Shown: piece by piece, positions 7,680-16,860 of the stretch
Numbering within the stretch: the first letter of the stretch is position 1
Layout: every line of letters begins with the position of its first letter
Source: Bacteroidales bacterium
GTDB taxonomy: Bacteria > Bacteroidota > Bacteroidia > Bacteroidales > UBA932
Length of the DNA: 64,000 bases
Direction of reading: 5' to 3'
Assembly (NCBI GenBank): GCA_017400135.1
Contig: JAFPVJ010000019.1
Coordinates: forward strand, 186,001-250,000
The notes under the pieces: generated by a model
The model's input: the letters and a program-made list of their open reading frames with translations, nothing else
What the model was told of the DNA's origin: nothing
Database searches by the model: none
Position numbers and translations under genes: made by a program

Positions 7680-10523
7680 TTACGGAGCATTATATCCTTT
7701 GATCGTTACATCGTACTCGAATGTGAGTTTCTCCTGCCAAGGACTCTCGATATAGACGACCACCGGGATCGTGATGGTCCCCTGGAACTGGACCTCCGAG
7801 GTATAATCGTAAACAACGTACGGTGTCAGCGTCCCACCTTCGTTCTGCTTGGCCACAAAGGTCTCGCCGTCGGCGCTGAACTGCAGTGAAAGAAGACGGG
7901 TGAGCTCCTTTGGAACATTGTCAAAGAAGGAATCGTAGTTGACGGTGAGACTGAGACGATAGGCATCCTTGGACAAGACTCCTTCGCGATAACCGTTGCC
8001 ATCTGTGGGGGCGCCAGACCATGGATCAAGTTCGTTCACATTACCCTTGACCCACTCGCCATCCTCGATTACGTAGTAGGAAACACCCTGCGGACGATTG
8101 TCCTTGAGCTCCATACCCTTGAACAGAGGTACCCGGTAAATCTTATTCTCGTCAAGGACAATCGTGCTACCTTTGGCTACGGGCTCCTTGAACGGAATCC
8201 AGCGAACAACCGCATACGAGCTGTAATCCAGCATCACGTCCGGATGAAGGAAGGAAGCCTTCGGAGTATCAAAGCGGGTGGGGATCGGGAAATCACAACC
8301 GCCGGACTGGATTGTCAGGCTACCCTTGACAGGGATGAATTTCTTCTCATTCGTCCTATAATAGAGAACAGTATTGTCAACCCACAGGCTCTTGTAAGTC
8401 TTGAAAACAGGAACGAATTGATCCTCCGTCGGAAGACTCTTGTCGGCAAGTGTCTCATCTGCATAGAAGAACTTGGCGCTAAGGCCGAGATCTTCCATCT
8501 GTGCAGCCTCGAGTATGCTATCCTGTTCGTCAACGACGTTGAAGGCAAGTTCGGCGAGGTTGATGTAGGAAATATCGAAGTTGGCAAGGGCGTGACGGTA
8601 AGATATACCCTGCTGGATCTCATCCTCGGATTTACTCTCGTCAGCAGGCTCAATGAGGTAGGACGGGTAAACCTGGGACCACCAGAGGACGGAACCGTCG
8701 TTTTCTTCGAAGTCGTACTTTGTGATGAAACCTTCGACTTCCTTTTCCGGGTTGAAGGTGTAGTACATCAAGTGCAGGAAATCGTACTTCGGGACGCGGT
8801 AGCTGAGTCGGATGGGGATGATGACTTCCTGGCCGATGTAGGTCGTGATGCGACGGTCCAGGTCATTGCCGACGATACGGTACGGATCATCCGGATCCGC
8901 CTTTCCGCTGCTGCAGACTTCACCTTTCAGCACGCTAGCCTTAAAGTCAAAGGTAGTAGAGGGGCACGCTGTCTCTCGGGAGACTGTGACAAATTCTTTG
9001 GCACTCCCCGAGGAAGGGGCAGCCCTCACCTCATCTTCCACTTCCTCCTTGAAGAACTCATCCGCATTCGCGAAATCATCTTTCGTGATGACGCCGCCGT
9101 TCAGGTACGCTGCGTAGATGGCGTCTGTCAGCGGTTCACTTTCCCATTTATACCAACTGTCCTTAACGGGCTCCTTCTCAATGTATCCGAATCCGGTCTC
9201 CGAATCCAGTTTGTTGATATCGAAGGTGTATTCAGCAACGAGATCGAGGGTTACCGGCTCGCGCTTGCGGTCCACCGTCGTCAGGGAACCGTCGAGCGTC
9301 AGCTCGCTGCCGCTGAGAGCATACTCGACCGAGACTCCATAGACTTTGTCCCACAGGAAGCCTTCGACGTCGGCGACCAGATCGCCGTCTTTCAAGGTAA
9401 TGTTGGAGACCGTCACGTCATCCGCCGGCACGGTATCACCGGTTTCCGGGTCGGCGACCGTAACCGTGACCCCTTCCGGGGTAGCGGCCGCAATCTCTTC
9501 TCCGTATTTCGTAACGATCGAGGCGTCGACGCCCAGCGGGAGCGCCTCGCGGGAATACCGGGTCGTTCCCTCACTACCATAGAAAAGATTGTGGTCCACG
9601 TCGGCGTCATCGGCGTATGTCCAGGTGACTGACGCCGCAAAAGCGCCGTTGCTATGGCTCAGGCAAAGCGGATCCAGACGGTAAACCTCGCTCCGCTTAA
9701 TTTCGACCGCGCTGTCCTTCGTCTGTGACAGAAGCAAGTTCCCGTCGGCGTCCGTTACGGTCACCGTGAGGCCGTCCATGAAGGTCACCGGCATCAGCAC
9801 CAGCCAGAACTCCGTCGCTTCCTCTGCCGTCGCTCCGACCTTCACCGGCGTCTCTGCCACCAGCTTGACCTCATCGCTCGCACCGTCACCCCAATCTACC
9901 AGCCAGGGGATCTCGTCCTCCTCGACGCCCATCAGCACCGTGCCGGCGATCTGCTCGGCCATCGCACCCGTTACCTTGACTTCCTTGACCTCGGCGTCCT
10001 CGCCGTAGAACTGGAGCACCAGGTAGCCGCCCACATTGCGGAAGGGCATCTCCTTACCCGGATCCGATACGCCCACCATCGCGTTCGCCTTCGGATCGAA
10101 GGTTTTTTCCGTATAACTCTGCTCGGCAGGAATCGTGACCCACAGGCAGCCGTCTTCCAGCTTCACCTTCTCGTCATACGGGTAAGCGCCGTACACCTGG
10201 GGGAATTCATAGCCGAAAGAAAGGCCCGATGCGTAAGCGAACACGCCTTCCGGCTCACCGCCTTCACCCTTCAGCACATACTTCACGTTCATACTGTTCT
10301 TGAAGAACACAGAGAGTGCGTCGCCCGTGTTCCAGACGATCGGTCGTTTGCCGTCCACGGCCGGGCCCACCGACACCCTCGTCGCCGGGCTCTCCGCTAA
10401 TGTGACCGCCGTAATCGACGGCATGTCCGTCATCTGCGCTTCCGGCTCCTGCGCAGGCTCCTTCATACAAGACACCGCCAGCAGTCCAAACGCCGCCAGC
10501 AGCCATAAACCTTTCTTTTTCAT
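7680..10523 (-). CDS. Large surface lipoprotein with fimbrillin-like N-terminal domain
   Basis: A 947-residue protein with a lipoprotein signal (LLAVSC, lipid-bearing cysteine at residue 19). Residues about 35-290 look like the Bacteroidales fimbrillin/Mfa-like fold: PATRVSV, then IVWNTGDALSVFF, then GAYPYDEKV, then a second strand-rich half ending near EVYRLDPL. The remaining 650 residues are beta-rich, rich in Asp, Tyr and Thr, and I do not recognise them. It is probably exported as a fimbrial or surface-associated subunit. The 5' half looks as GC-rich as its neighbours, but the 3' half (about 7680-9100) looks more AT-rich, which hints at a mosaic or acquired origin. The gene is bracketed by two related hairpins. 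Confidence 0.75.
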   Translation of the reverse strand: MKKKGLWLLAAFGLLAVSCMKEPAQEPEAQMTDMPSITAVTLAESPATRVSVGPAVDGKRPIVWNTGDALSVFFKNSMNVKYVLKGEGGEPEGVFAYASGLSFGYEFPQVYGAYPYDEKVKLEDGCLWVTIPAEQSYTEKTFDPKANAMVGVSDPGKEMPFRNVGGYLVLQFYGEDAEVKEVKVTGAMAEQIAGTVLMGVEEDEIPWLVDWGDGASDEVKLVAETPVKVGATAEEATEFWLVLMPVTFMDGLTVTVTDADGNLLLSQTKDSAVEIKRSEVYRLDPLCLSHSNGAFAASVTWTYADDADVDHNLFYGSEGTTRYSREALPLGVDASIVTKYGEEIAAATPEGVTVTVADPETGDTVPADDVTVSNITLKDGDLVADVEGFLWDKVYGVSVEYALSGSELTLDGSLTTVDRKREPVTLDLVAEYTFDINKLDSETGFGYIEKEPVKDSWYKWESEPLTDAIYAAYLNGGVITKDDFANADEFFKEEVEDEVRAAPSSGSAKEFVTVSRETACPSTTFDFKASVLKGEVCSSGKADPDDPYRIVGNDLDRRITTYIGQEVIIPIRLSYRVPKYDFLHLMYYTFNPEKEVEGFITKYDFEENDGSVLWWSQVYPSYLIEPADESKSEDEIQQGISYRHALANFDISYINLAELAFNVVDEQDSILEAAQMEDLGLSAKFFYADETLADKSLPTEDQFVPVFKTYKSLWVDNTVLYYRTNEKKFIPVKGSLTIQSGGCDFPIPTRFDTPKASFLHPDVMLDYSSYAVVRWIPFKEPVAKGSTIVLDENKIYRVPLFKGMELKDNRPQGVSYYVIEDGEWVKGNVNELDPWSGAPTDGNGYREGVLSKDAYRLSLTVNYDSFFDNVPKELTRLLSLQFSADGETFVAKQNEGGTLTPYVVYDYTSEVQFQGTITIPVVVYIESPWQEKLTFEYDVTIKGYNAP

Positions 10524-10569
10524 ACTAAATAGATTTAGGAATTAATGATTTCGTGGGAAATGAGTACCC

Positions 10570-10577
10570 TAAATATA
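10570..10577 (-). promoter_or_regulatory. Possible -7 box of the lipoprotein gene
   Basis: The minus strand reads TATATTTA, one base off TAnnTTTG, about 46 bases before the ATG at 10523. No -33 match is visible, so support is weak. Confidence 0.3.
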
Positions 10578-10638
10578 CACAATTCTCTCAATTATTCCCA
10601 ACGACTTCCCTTTTTTACAACAAATCAGTCCATTCACC

Positions 10639-10719
10639 GAAACGGCAGCCCTCCAATTTTTGGGAGCGAGGATTTATCCCTTCGGGGAATGCTCCCAAAA
10701 ATTGGAGGGCTGCCGTTTC
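10639..10719. terminator. Long perfect hairpin, copy 2, downstream of korB
   Basis: Arms 10639-10667 and 10691-10719 are perfect 29-base inverted repeats around a 23-base loop containing CCC-TTCG-GGG. It lies 12 bases after the korB stop codon, as copy 1 lies 13 bases after the lipoprotein stop, which suggests a terminator on the minus strand. Sequence shared with copy 1 is GAAA, GGCAG, TTTTT, GGGAGC and the loop core; the rest of the stem differs with compensating changes. Confidence 0.75.
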
Positions 10720-10731
10720 TATGACGAGCTG

Positions 10732-11751
10732 CTATTTCACCTCCCAGGTCGAGCCGCTGTGCAGCAATTCGTCCACGGAATGGATGCGCGACTTGGCGGT
10801 CACCTCCAGCACCTGGTCGTGGACGCCGTCGTCGTAAGTAACCTGCTTGACATTGCGGATGACGCCCAGGGCGACCGGCAGTTCCGGGCCCTTCATCTCC
10901 GCCAGCATCATGTGCAGACCCATGTTGTCCGTATGCGCATCATGTACCAGGACATCATCCAGCGTGTAACCGTCCTCTCCGACCGTCACGGCCTTCAGGC
11001 CCATGCCTTCCAGCACCAGGCCCTTCTCCCGGTTCTTGCCGAAGAGCATCTTCTCGCCGTCCCGCAGAACGATCGTCCGGTCCGCCTTCACGGCCGGATC
11101 CGACAGTTCCTTGTGCGCGCCGTCGTTGAAGATCACGCAGTTGGTCAGCATCTCCACCACGGACGTGCCGTCGTGCAGGGCGGCCTGCGTCAGGATCTCC
11201 TCGTTGAGTTTCAGTTCCACGTCCAGCGAACGCGCAAAGAAGGTTCCCTTCGCGCCCAGCACCAGCGAACCCGGGTTGAAGGGCTGCTCCACGGTGCCGT
11301 AGGGCGAAGTCTTGGTGATCGCGCCGAACTTGGACGTCGGCGAGTACTGCCCCTTCGTCAAGCCGTAGATGCGGTTGTTGAAAAGGATGACGTTGATGTC
11401 GATGTTGCGCCGGATGGCGTGGATGAAATGGTTGCCGCCGATGGCGAGCGCGTCACCGTCTCCGCAGGCCTGCCAGACCGTCAGGGTCGGGTTGGCCACC
11501 TTGATGCCGGTGCTCACCGCCGTCGCGCGGCCGTGGATGCTGTGGAAACCGTAGGTATCCATATAGTAAGGAAGCCGGGAGGAACATCCGATGCCGGATA
11601 CCACCACGTAGCGTTCCTTCTCATAGCCCAGCGCGTGGCTCACCTGCGGGAGCGCCCGCTGCAGGGCGGCAAGGACGGCATGGTCGCCGCAACCGGGGCA
11701 CCAACGTACCGCCTGGTCGCTCTTGAAATCTTGAAAAGTCAGATTGGGCAT
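10732..11751 (-). CDS. korB: 2-oxoacid:ferredoxin oxidoreductase, beta subunit (2-oxoglutarate type)
   Basis: A 339-residue thiamine-diphosphate-binding subunit. RWCPGCGDHAVL near residue 18 and GDGDALAIGGNHFIHAIRRN near 98 are the KorB-type hallmarks; the second is the TPP/Mg motif, closed by ILFNN. With KorA it converts 2-oxoglutarate, CoA and oxidised ferredoxin to succinyl-CoA, CO2 and reduced ferredoxin in the cytoplasm. It starts 3 bases after the korA stop, so the two are translated from one message, and a long hairpin ends the transcript. 2-Oxoglutarate as substrate is inferred from similarity to Bacteroidota KorAB; another 2-oxoacid is possible. Confidence 0.9.
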   Translation of the reverse strand: MPNLTFQDFKSDQAVRWCPGCGDHAVLAALQRALPQVSHALGYEKERYVVVSGIGCSSRLPYYMDTYGFHSIHGRATAVSTGIKVANPTLTVWQACGDGDALAIGGNHFIHAIRRNIDINVILFNNRIYGLTKGQYSPTSKFGAITKTSPYGTVEQPFNPGSLVLGAKGTFFARSLDVELKLNEEILTQAALHDGTSVVEMLTNCVIFNDGAHKELSDPAVKADRTIVLRDGEKMLFGKNREKGLVLEGMGLKAVTVGEDGYTLDDVLVHDAHTDNMGLHMMLAEMKGPELPVALGVIRNVKQVTYDDGVHDQVLEVTAKSRIHSVDELLHSGSTWEVK

Positions 11752-11754
11752 AAC

Positions 11755-13602
11755 TCAGATCTCCTTTTTGATGGCTTCCTTGATCTCGCTCACGAGGAAC
11801 GGCTGACCCTGGACCTTGCCGAATTTCACATAATTGAACTGCGGATAGATGCCGCGCAGGTAGGACGCGAACTGGCCGCTGTTAAGCTCGCAGACCAGCA
11901 CCTTGTCAAAGCGGGCAAAGACCTCCTCCGTATTCGCCGGAAGCGGGTTGATATAGTCGAAATGCGCGTAGGAAACCTCCACGCCCTCGGCTTTCAGCTC
12001 GCTCACGGCTGTCGACAGATGGCCATACGTGCCACCCCAGCCCACCACCAGCAAGCCGCCGGAAGCGGGTCCGACAACCTCCAGGGCGGGCAGGTCGCGG
12101 GCGATGCGGGCGACTTTCTCGGCCCGCTCGGCCACCATCTGCGCATGATTCTCGGGATCCGTGGAAAGCACGCCGGCGTGGTTCTTCTCCAGACCGCCGA
12201 CCCTGTGCTCGAAACCCTTCTGTCCCGGCAGGGCCCATTGGGGAACCATCGTCTCGGGATCGCGCTCGAAAGGTTTGAACCGTTCCCCTTCAGCCAGCGC
12301 CCCCTTCACGAACGGAGGATGGATCTCCGGATAGTCCGCCATCGAAGGAATGCGCCAGGGCTCGGAACCGTTGCCCAGGAAGCCCTCCGACAGCAGGATG
12401 ACCGGCGTCAGATGTTCCAGGGCGATCTTGGCGGCCTGGAAGGCGGCGTCGAAACATCCTGCCGGAGAACGGGCCGCGATGACCGGCAGCGGGCATTCGC
12501 CGTTGCGGCCATAGAGGGCCTGGCTCAGGTCGGTCTGCTCCGTCTTGGTCGGCAGGCCCGTCGAAGGACCGCCGCGCTGCACGTCCACGACCACCAGCGG
12601 CAGTTCGACCATCACCGCCAATCCGAGCGCCTCGCTCTTCAGCGAAAGGCCGGGACCGGAAGTCGTCGTGACCGCCAGGTTGCCGGCGAAGGAGGCGCCG
12701 ATCGCGGTACAGATGCCCGCAATCTCGTCCTCGGCCTGCAAAGTCTTGGCACCCAGATTCTTATGGATGGCAAGCTCTTCCAGGATCGCCGTCGCCGGCG
12801 TGATGGGATATGAGCCGCAGAAGAGGGGCAGCCCCGACTTCTCGGAAGCCGCCAGCAGGCCCCAGGCCGTCGCCTGGTTGCCGGTGATGTTGCGGTACGT
12901 CCCTTTCGGCAGGTCGGAGACCGGCTCCACGACGTAGGTGTCGGGGATGGCCTGGATGTTGGCGGCATAGTTGAACCCGTCGTCCAGGACCTTCTTGTTG
13001 GGCGCGATCACCTCGGGGTGCTTCTTCGAGAACTTCTTCTCCAGATAGGCGTAGATCGGCTCCAGCGGACGGCTGTAGATATAGCACGCCATCCCGAGGG
13101 TGAACATGTTCTTGCACTTCAGGATGGCCTTCTGGTCCATGCCGGAGTCCTTCAGGCTCTCCTTGGTCAGGGATGTGATCGGAGCGACGATGAGCGCGCG
13201 ATCCTCCACGCCGAGTTCGGCGAAGGGGTTCTCCGTCGTGAAGCCCGCTTTTTTCAGGCCGGCCTCATCGAAGGCATCCTCGTCCACGAGGATCATCGCG
13301 GTGCGCTTGCACCATCTCGCGTTCGCCTTGAGCGCGGCGGGATTCATCGCGACCAGCAGGTCGCAGAAATCACCCGGCGTTGTAACCCGACCGCTGCCGA
13401 TGTGTACCTGAAAACCCGAAACGCCCGACACGGTTCCGTGGGGCGCCCGGATTTCGGCGGGATAGTCCGGGAAGGTCGAAAGACCGTTCCCGTAGATCGC
13501 CGAAGCATCAGCAAAAAGAGATCCGGTAAGCTGCATGCCATCTCCCGAATCTCCTGCAAATCTAATTACAACATCTTTTGTGTCAATGACTCTATGTTGC
13601 AT
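11755..13602 (-). CDS. korA: 2-oxoacid:ferredoxin oxidoreductase, fused gamma-alpha subunit
   Basis: A 615-residue subunit. Residues about 10-185 form the gamma domain (RFAGDSGDGMQLTGSLFA, then FPDYPAEIRAP). From about residue 230 comes the alpha/pyrimidine-binding domain (NITGNQATAWGLLAASE, FCGSYPITPAT, TTTSGPGLSLKSEALGLAV), then the C-terminal transketolase-like domain. The gamma-alpha fusion and length match the KorA type with two subunits. It pairs with korB 3 bases downstream. Generating reduced ferredoxin from 2-oxoglutarate links it to the gdhA product. Upstream, 21 bases separate it from the skp gene, so read-through from the bamA-skp operon is possible; I see no clear promoter box in that gap. 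Confidence 0.92.
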   Translation of the reverse strand: MQHRVIDTKDVVIRFAGDSGDGMQLTGSLFADASAIYGNGLSTFPDYPAEIRAPHGTVSGVSGFQVHIGSGRVTTPGDFCDLLVAMNPAALKANARWCKRTAMILVDEDAFDEAGLKKAGFTTENPFAELGVEDRALIVAPITSLTKESLKDSGMDQKAILKCKNMFTLGMACYIYSRPLEPIYAYLEKKFSKKHPEVIAPNKKVLDDGFNYAANIQAIPDTYVVEPVSDLPKGTYRNITGNQATAWGLLAASEKSGLPLFCGSYPITPATAILEELAIHKNLGAKTLQAEDEIAGICTAIGASFAGNLAVTTTSGPGLSLKSEALGLAVMVELPLVVVDVQRGGPSTGLPTKTEQTDLSQALYGRNGECPLPVIAARSPAGCFDAAFQAAKIALEHLTPVILLSEGFLGNGSEPWRIPSMADYPEIHPPFVKGALAEGERFKPFERDPETMVPQWALPGQKGFEHRVGGLEKNHAGVLSTDPENHAQMVAERAEKVARIARDLPALEVVGPASGGLLVVGWGGTYGHLSTAVSELKAEGVEVSYAHFDYINPLPANTEEVFARFDKVLVCELNSGQFASYLRGIYPQFNYVKFGKVQGQPFLVSEIKEAIKKEI

Positions 13603-13623
13603 TATAGATGTATGTGAGTTCTT

Positions 13624-14199
13624 TTATTTTGCCTGTGCGGCGGCCTCAGCCTCTGCAGCAGCCTGCAGTTCGGCCTGGAGGGTCTCGAGGGTCCTGCCGG
13701 CCGGGATGTTCAAAGCCTTGCGGGCCTCGGGGGTGATGTCGACGCTCTGGGCGGGATCGAAGTACAGGAAAGAACTCTCGTCCATCACATAGATATAACC
13801 ACCGGCTTTCGCGATCTTGTTGATCGTTTCCTGGGCCTTCTGATAGATCGGGGCCATCAGCTGCTGCTGTTGCTGCTGAAGCTCCTGCTGGATGGTCTGG
13901 TTGAACTCTTCGAGACGCTGCTGGATACCGGCGAGCTCTTTCTCCTTGCTCTCCTTGATGGCGGGAGTCCAGGTCGAAGCTTTCTGCTGGTACTGCTGCA
14001 CCTTGGTCTGGTACTCCTCGTACATGGACTGGAAGGTGTCGGAAGCCTCCTTCTGGGAAGCGTTCATCGTCTCACGGGCCTTGTCGGCCTCCGGCATCAG
14101 CTGGACGAGCTCGGTGAAATTGACGTGGGCGAACTTGGGCTGGGCGAAGCCAGTCAGAGTCACAAGCGCCATGACGGCGAACAAAACGGTCTTTTTCAT
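13624..14199 (-). CDS. OmpH/Skp-family periplasmic chaperone
   Basis: A 191-residue protein from the ATG at 14199. It has a signal peptide (MKKTVLFAVMALVTLTGFAQ), a conserved start FAHVNFTELVQLMPE, a long coiled-coil region (about residues 40-120, rich in Gln, Glu and Lys, with runs of glutamine) and a C-terminal beta part. This is the Skp/OmpH layout: a trimeric holdase that carries unfolded outer-membrane proteins through the periplasm. It lies 39 bases downstream of bamA, the classic partner. The Ala/Glu-rich tail (EAEAAAQAK) is an unusual low-complexity end. An upstream in-frame codon would add 11 residues without a signal-like start, so I reject it. Confidence 0.88.
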   Translation of the reverse strand: MKKTVLFAVMALVTLTGFAQPKFAHVNFTELVQLMPEADKARETMNASQKEASDTFQSMYEEYQTKVQQYQQKASTWTPAIKESKEKELAGIQQRLEEFNQTIQQELQQQQQQLMAPIYQKAQETINKIAKAGGYIYVMDESSFLYFDPAQSVDITPEARKALNIPAGRTLETLQAELQAAAEAEAAAQAK

Positions 14200-14238
14200 A
14201 TCAGTAAAAGATTTTAAATAATTATTAGTCAATGTTAT

Positions 14239-16821
14239 TTAGAACTGTTGTCCGATTACGAAGTGGAACTGGCTTCCGCCCTTGGTCGAATCGTCGAAGC
14301 CGTAACCCCAGTCGACGCCGAGCAGACCGACCATCGGCAGGAAGATACGCACGCCGATACCGGCGGAACGCTTGATCTGGAAGGGATTGAAGTCGCGGAT
14401 GTCCGCCCAGCAGTTACCGCCTTCGAGGAAGGCGAGGGCATAGATCGTGGACTGCGGCTGCAGGATGACGGGATAGCGCAACTCGACCGTAAACTTGTCA
14501 TAGACGTTACCCGCATACGCATAACCGTTGGAATTGTATTTGGAAGCCTGATAAGGGGTCAGGGAATAGTTCTCGTAACCACGCAGGGAGACGATTTCGG
14601 ATCCGTAGGTCGCATAGCCGGACATGCCGTCACCGCCGACGAGGAAGCCCTCGAACGGGGAATAGCCCCAGTTGCGGTTGTAATAGCCGAGGTATCCGAA
14701 CTGGGCCCGCGTCATCAGGACCAGGTCACCGACCAGGTTGGTGTAGGTCGCACCGGAAAGCTTCCACTTGTGGTACTCGATCCATTTGAAACGGTGTTTC
14801 GTATCCCAGTTGTCATAGTCGATGTCCCGCCAGCTGTTCACCGGCTTGGGATTGCCGGCGCTGTCCAGGTTGCCCCAGTCCTTCTTGCGGAAGAGGGAAT
14901 AAGGCGGGGTGAACTGCAGCGAGGCGGAGAACTCGGATCCCTTACGGGGATAGAGCTGCTGGTCGTAGGAGGTACGGGACAGGGCCAGGGTGTAGCTGAG
15001 GTTGTGCGCCAGGCCGTCGTCGAAGAAGAAGTATCCCGAGAACCAGTTGGTCAGCTTGTAGGATTGCCAGCTGAGGCCGTTATAGAGCACGAAATAGCTG
15101 TCGGGCCACTTCAGGCGGTTACCCAGGGATGCGGAGAATCCATAGATCTCCATCATCTTGTCGTGGCTCAGGATGTTCAGGTACAGGTAGGAGTCCGTCT
15201 GTCGGGTGTAGTAGGCCGACAGGTTGAGCGAGGTCGGCTTCTTGCCGAAGAGCCAGGGCTCCGAGAAACTGGCTGTCAGGGCCGTGTAGTAGGTACCGTT
15301 GGTCTGGAAACGGAAGGCCAGGTTCTGGGCGTCACCCAGCGGGACGGGCCGCCAGGCGCTCTTGTCGAACATCCGCTTCGTCGAGAAGTTGTTGAAACTC
15401 ACGCCGACCGTAGCGACGAAGGTGTTGCCGCCCCAGCCGCCGGACAGTTCCAGCTGGCTGGAAGGCTTCTCCGTGACATTGTAGACCACGTCCACGGTGT
15501 TGTTGAGCTCGTTCGGAATGATCGAATAACCCTTGGTACCGTCCATGATGGCCTCCGGGTCGAACTGGCCGAGGGAAGCGATTTCACGGATGGAGCGCTC
15601 GAAGTCGGACTGGGAGAAGAGATAGCCCGGGCGGGTGAACACCTGCCGGCGGACGACGTTCTCGTTGGTCAGGTCGTTGCCGTTGATGATGATGTTGTTG
15701 AGCGTGGCCTGCTTGCCTTCCCGGATGCGGAGCTCCACGTCGACAGAGTCGTTCTGGATGTTCATCTCGACCGGCGTGACCTGGAAGAACAGATAACCGT
15801 TGTCCCGGTACAACTTGGACACATCGTACTCCGTCTGCTTGCCGCCGCCCATCAGGCGCTTCTCCATCGTCACGACATCATAGACGTCACCCTTTTTAAT
15901 CTGGAGAATGTTGTTCAGCACATCGGTCGGATAGACCGAATTGCCCGTCCAGGAAATGTCCCGGAAGTAATACTTGTCGCCCTGGTCGAAGGTGAAGTCG
16001 ATCCCGAGGCGGTTGGGCTCCACATAGTAGATGGAATCCTTCAGCAGCCGCGCGTCGCGGTAGCCGGCCTCGTTGAAGGCGCTGATCAAGCCCTTCTTGT
16101 CGTTGTCGTATTCCTTGGGGTTGAACTTCTTGCTGCTGAAGAAGTTGTACCATTTGTTGGACTTGGTCTTCTTCATCGACTTCGCCAGCTTGTACTCCTT
16201 GACGTCGTCGTTGCCGATGAAATTGATGGTCTTGATCTTGACCTTCTTTCCCTTGTCGATGTCGAAGTTGACCCGGGTGGCGTTCTTGATCACCGTATCC
16301 ATCTGACTCTCGATCTTGACGGTGGCGTTGAGGAAGCCTTTCTCGTCATAGAACTTCTTGATGACATCGGTGGACGCCTCCTGGACATAGTCGGAGAACT
16401 CTCCGCCTCGGCGGAGATGCAGCTTGTCCATCAGCTCCTTCTGCTCTCCTTTCTTGATGCCGGAGAAAGTCCAGCGGGACACGCGGGGACGCTCTTCGAT
16501 ACACAGCTTGAGGAACACGCTGTCCCTGGCCTCGCTGAAACGGTCGATCTCGACCGACACGTCCTCGAAGAAACGCTGGGCCCAGAGACGGCTGACGATG
16601 GAAGAAATGGCGTCGCTCGGGATGGTGATCTCCATCCCCTCCTGCAAACCTGTAAGCTGGATGATCTGCTGGTCGGTGAAATAATGGTTTCCTTCGACGG
16701 AGATACCGCCGAGCAGATAATTCTGCGGCCGGCCATAGTCGACTTCAAACTCATTCTGCGCTCCGGCCGCGAACGGCAGAAGCAGCAGCAACGACATCAG
16801 ACAACGTTTTATATGATTCAT
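14239..16821 (-). CDS. bamA: Outer membrane assembly factor BamA
   Basis: An 860-residue Omp85 protein from the ATG at 16821. After the signal peptide (LMSLLLLLPFAAGAQ) five POTRA repeats run to about residue 450, for example GGISVEGNHYFTDQQIIQLTGLQ and IKTINFIGNDDVKEYKLAKS, followed by a C-terminal 16-strand barrel with GGWGGNTFVATVGVSFNNFS and a final phenylalanine (FVIGQQF). It inserts beta-barrel proteins into the outer membrane. It is flanked by uppS and skp in the order nadK-uppS-bamA-skp, and bamD lies elsewhere in this window. The length is typical for Bacteroidales BamA. Confidence 0.95.
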   Translation of the reverse strand: MNHIKRCLMSLLLLLPFAAGAQNEFEVDYGRPQNYLLGGISVEGNHYFTDQQIIQLTGLQEGMEITIPSDAISSIVSRLWAQRFFEDVSVEIDRFSEARDSVFLKLCIEERPRVSRWTFSGIKKGEQKELMDKLHLRRGGEFSDYVQEASTDVIKKFYDEKGFLNATVKIESQMDTVIKNATRVNFDIDKGKKVKIKTINFIGNDDVKEYKLAKSMKKTKSNKWYNFFSSKKFNPKEYDNDKKGLISAFNEAGYRDARLLKDSIYYVEPNRLGIDFTFDQGDKYYFRDISWTGNSVYPTDVLNNILQIKKGDVYDVVTMEKRLMGGGKQTEYDVSKLYRDNGYLFFQVTPVEMNIQNDSVDVELRIREGKQATLNNIIINGNDLTNENVVRRQVFTRPGYLFSQSDFERSIREIASLGQFDPEAIMDGTKGYSIIPNELNNTVDVVYNVTEKPSSQLELSGGWGGNTFVATVGVSFNNFSTKRMFDKSAWRPVPLGDAQNLAFRFQTNGTYYTALTASFSEPWLFGKKPTSLNLSAYYTRQTDSYLYLNILSHDKMMEIYGFSASLGNRLKWPDSYFVLYNGLSWQSYKLTNWFSGYFFFDDGLAHNLSYTLALSRTSYDQQLYPRKGSEFSASLQFTPPYSLFRKKDWGNLDSAGNPKPVNSWRDIDYDNWDTKHRFKWIEYHKWKLSGATYTNLVGDLVLMTRAQFGYLGYYNRNWGYSPFEGFLVGGDGMSGYATYGSEIVSLRGYENYSLTPYQASKYNSNGYAYAGNVYDKFTVELRYPVILQPQSTIYALAFLEGGNCWADIRDFNPFQIKRSAGIGVRIFLPMVGLLGVDWGYGFDDSTKGGSQFHFVIGQQF

Positions 16822-16860
16822 CAAAAAAATCGTCTATACAAGTTTGCAAATATAATACTA

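Noticed and set aside
13600-14232. Possible 11-residue N-terminal extension of the Skp-like protein
   Set aside because: The extension would place the signal peptide internally; ATG 14199 begins a normal signal peptide.
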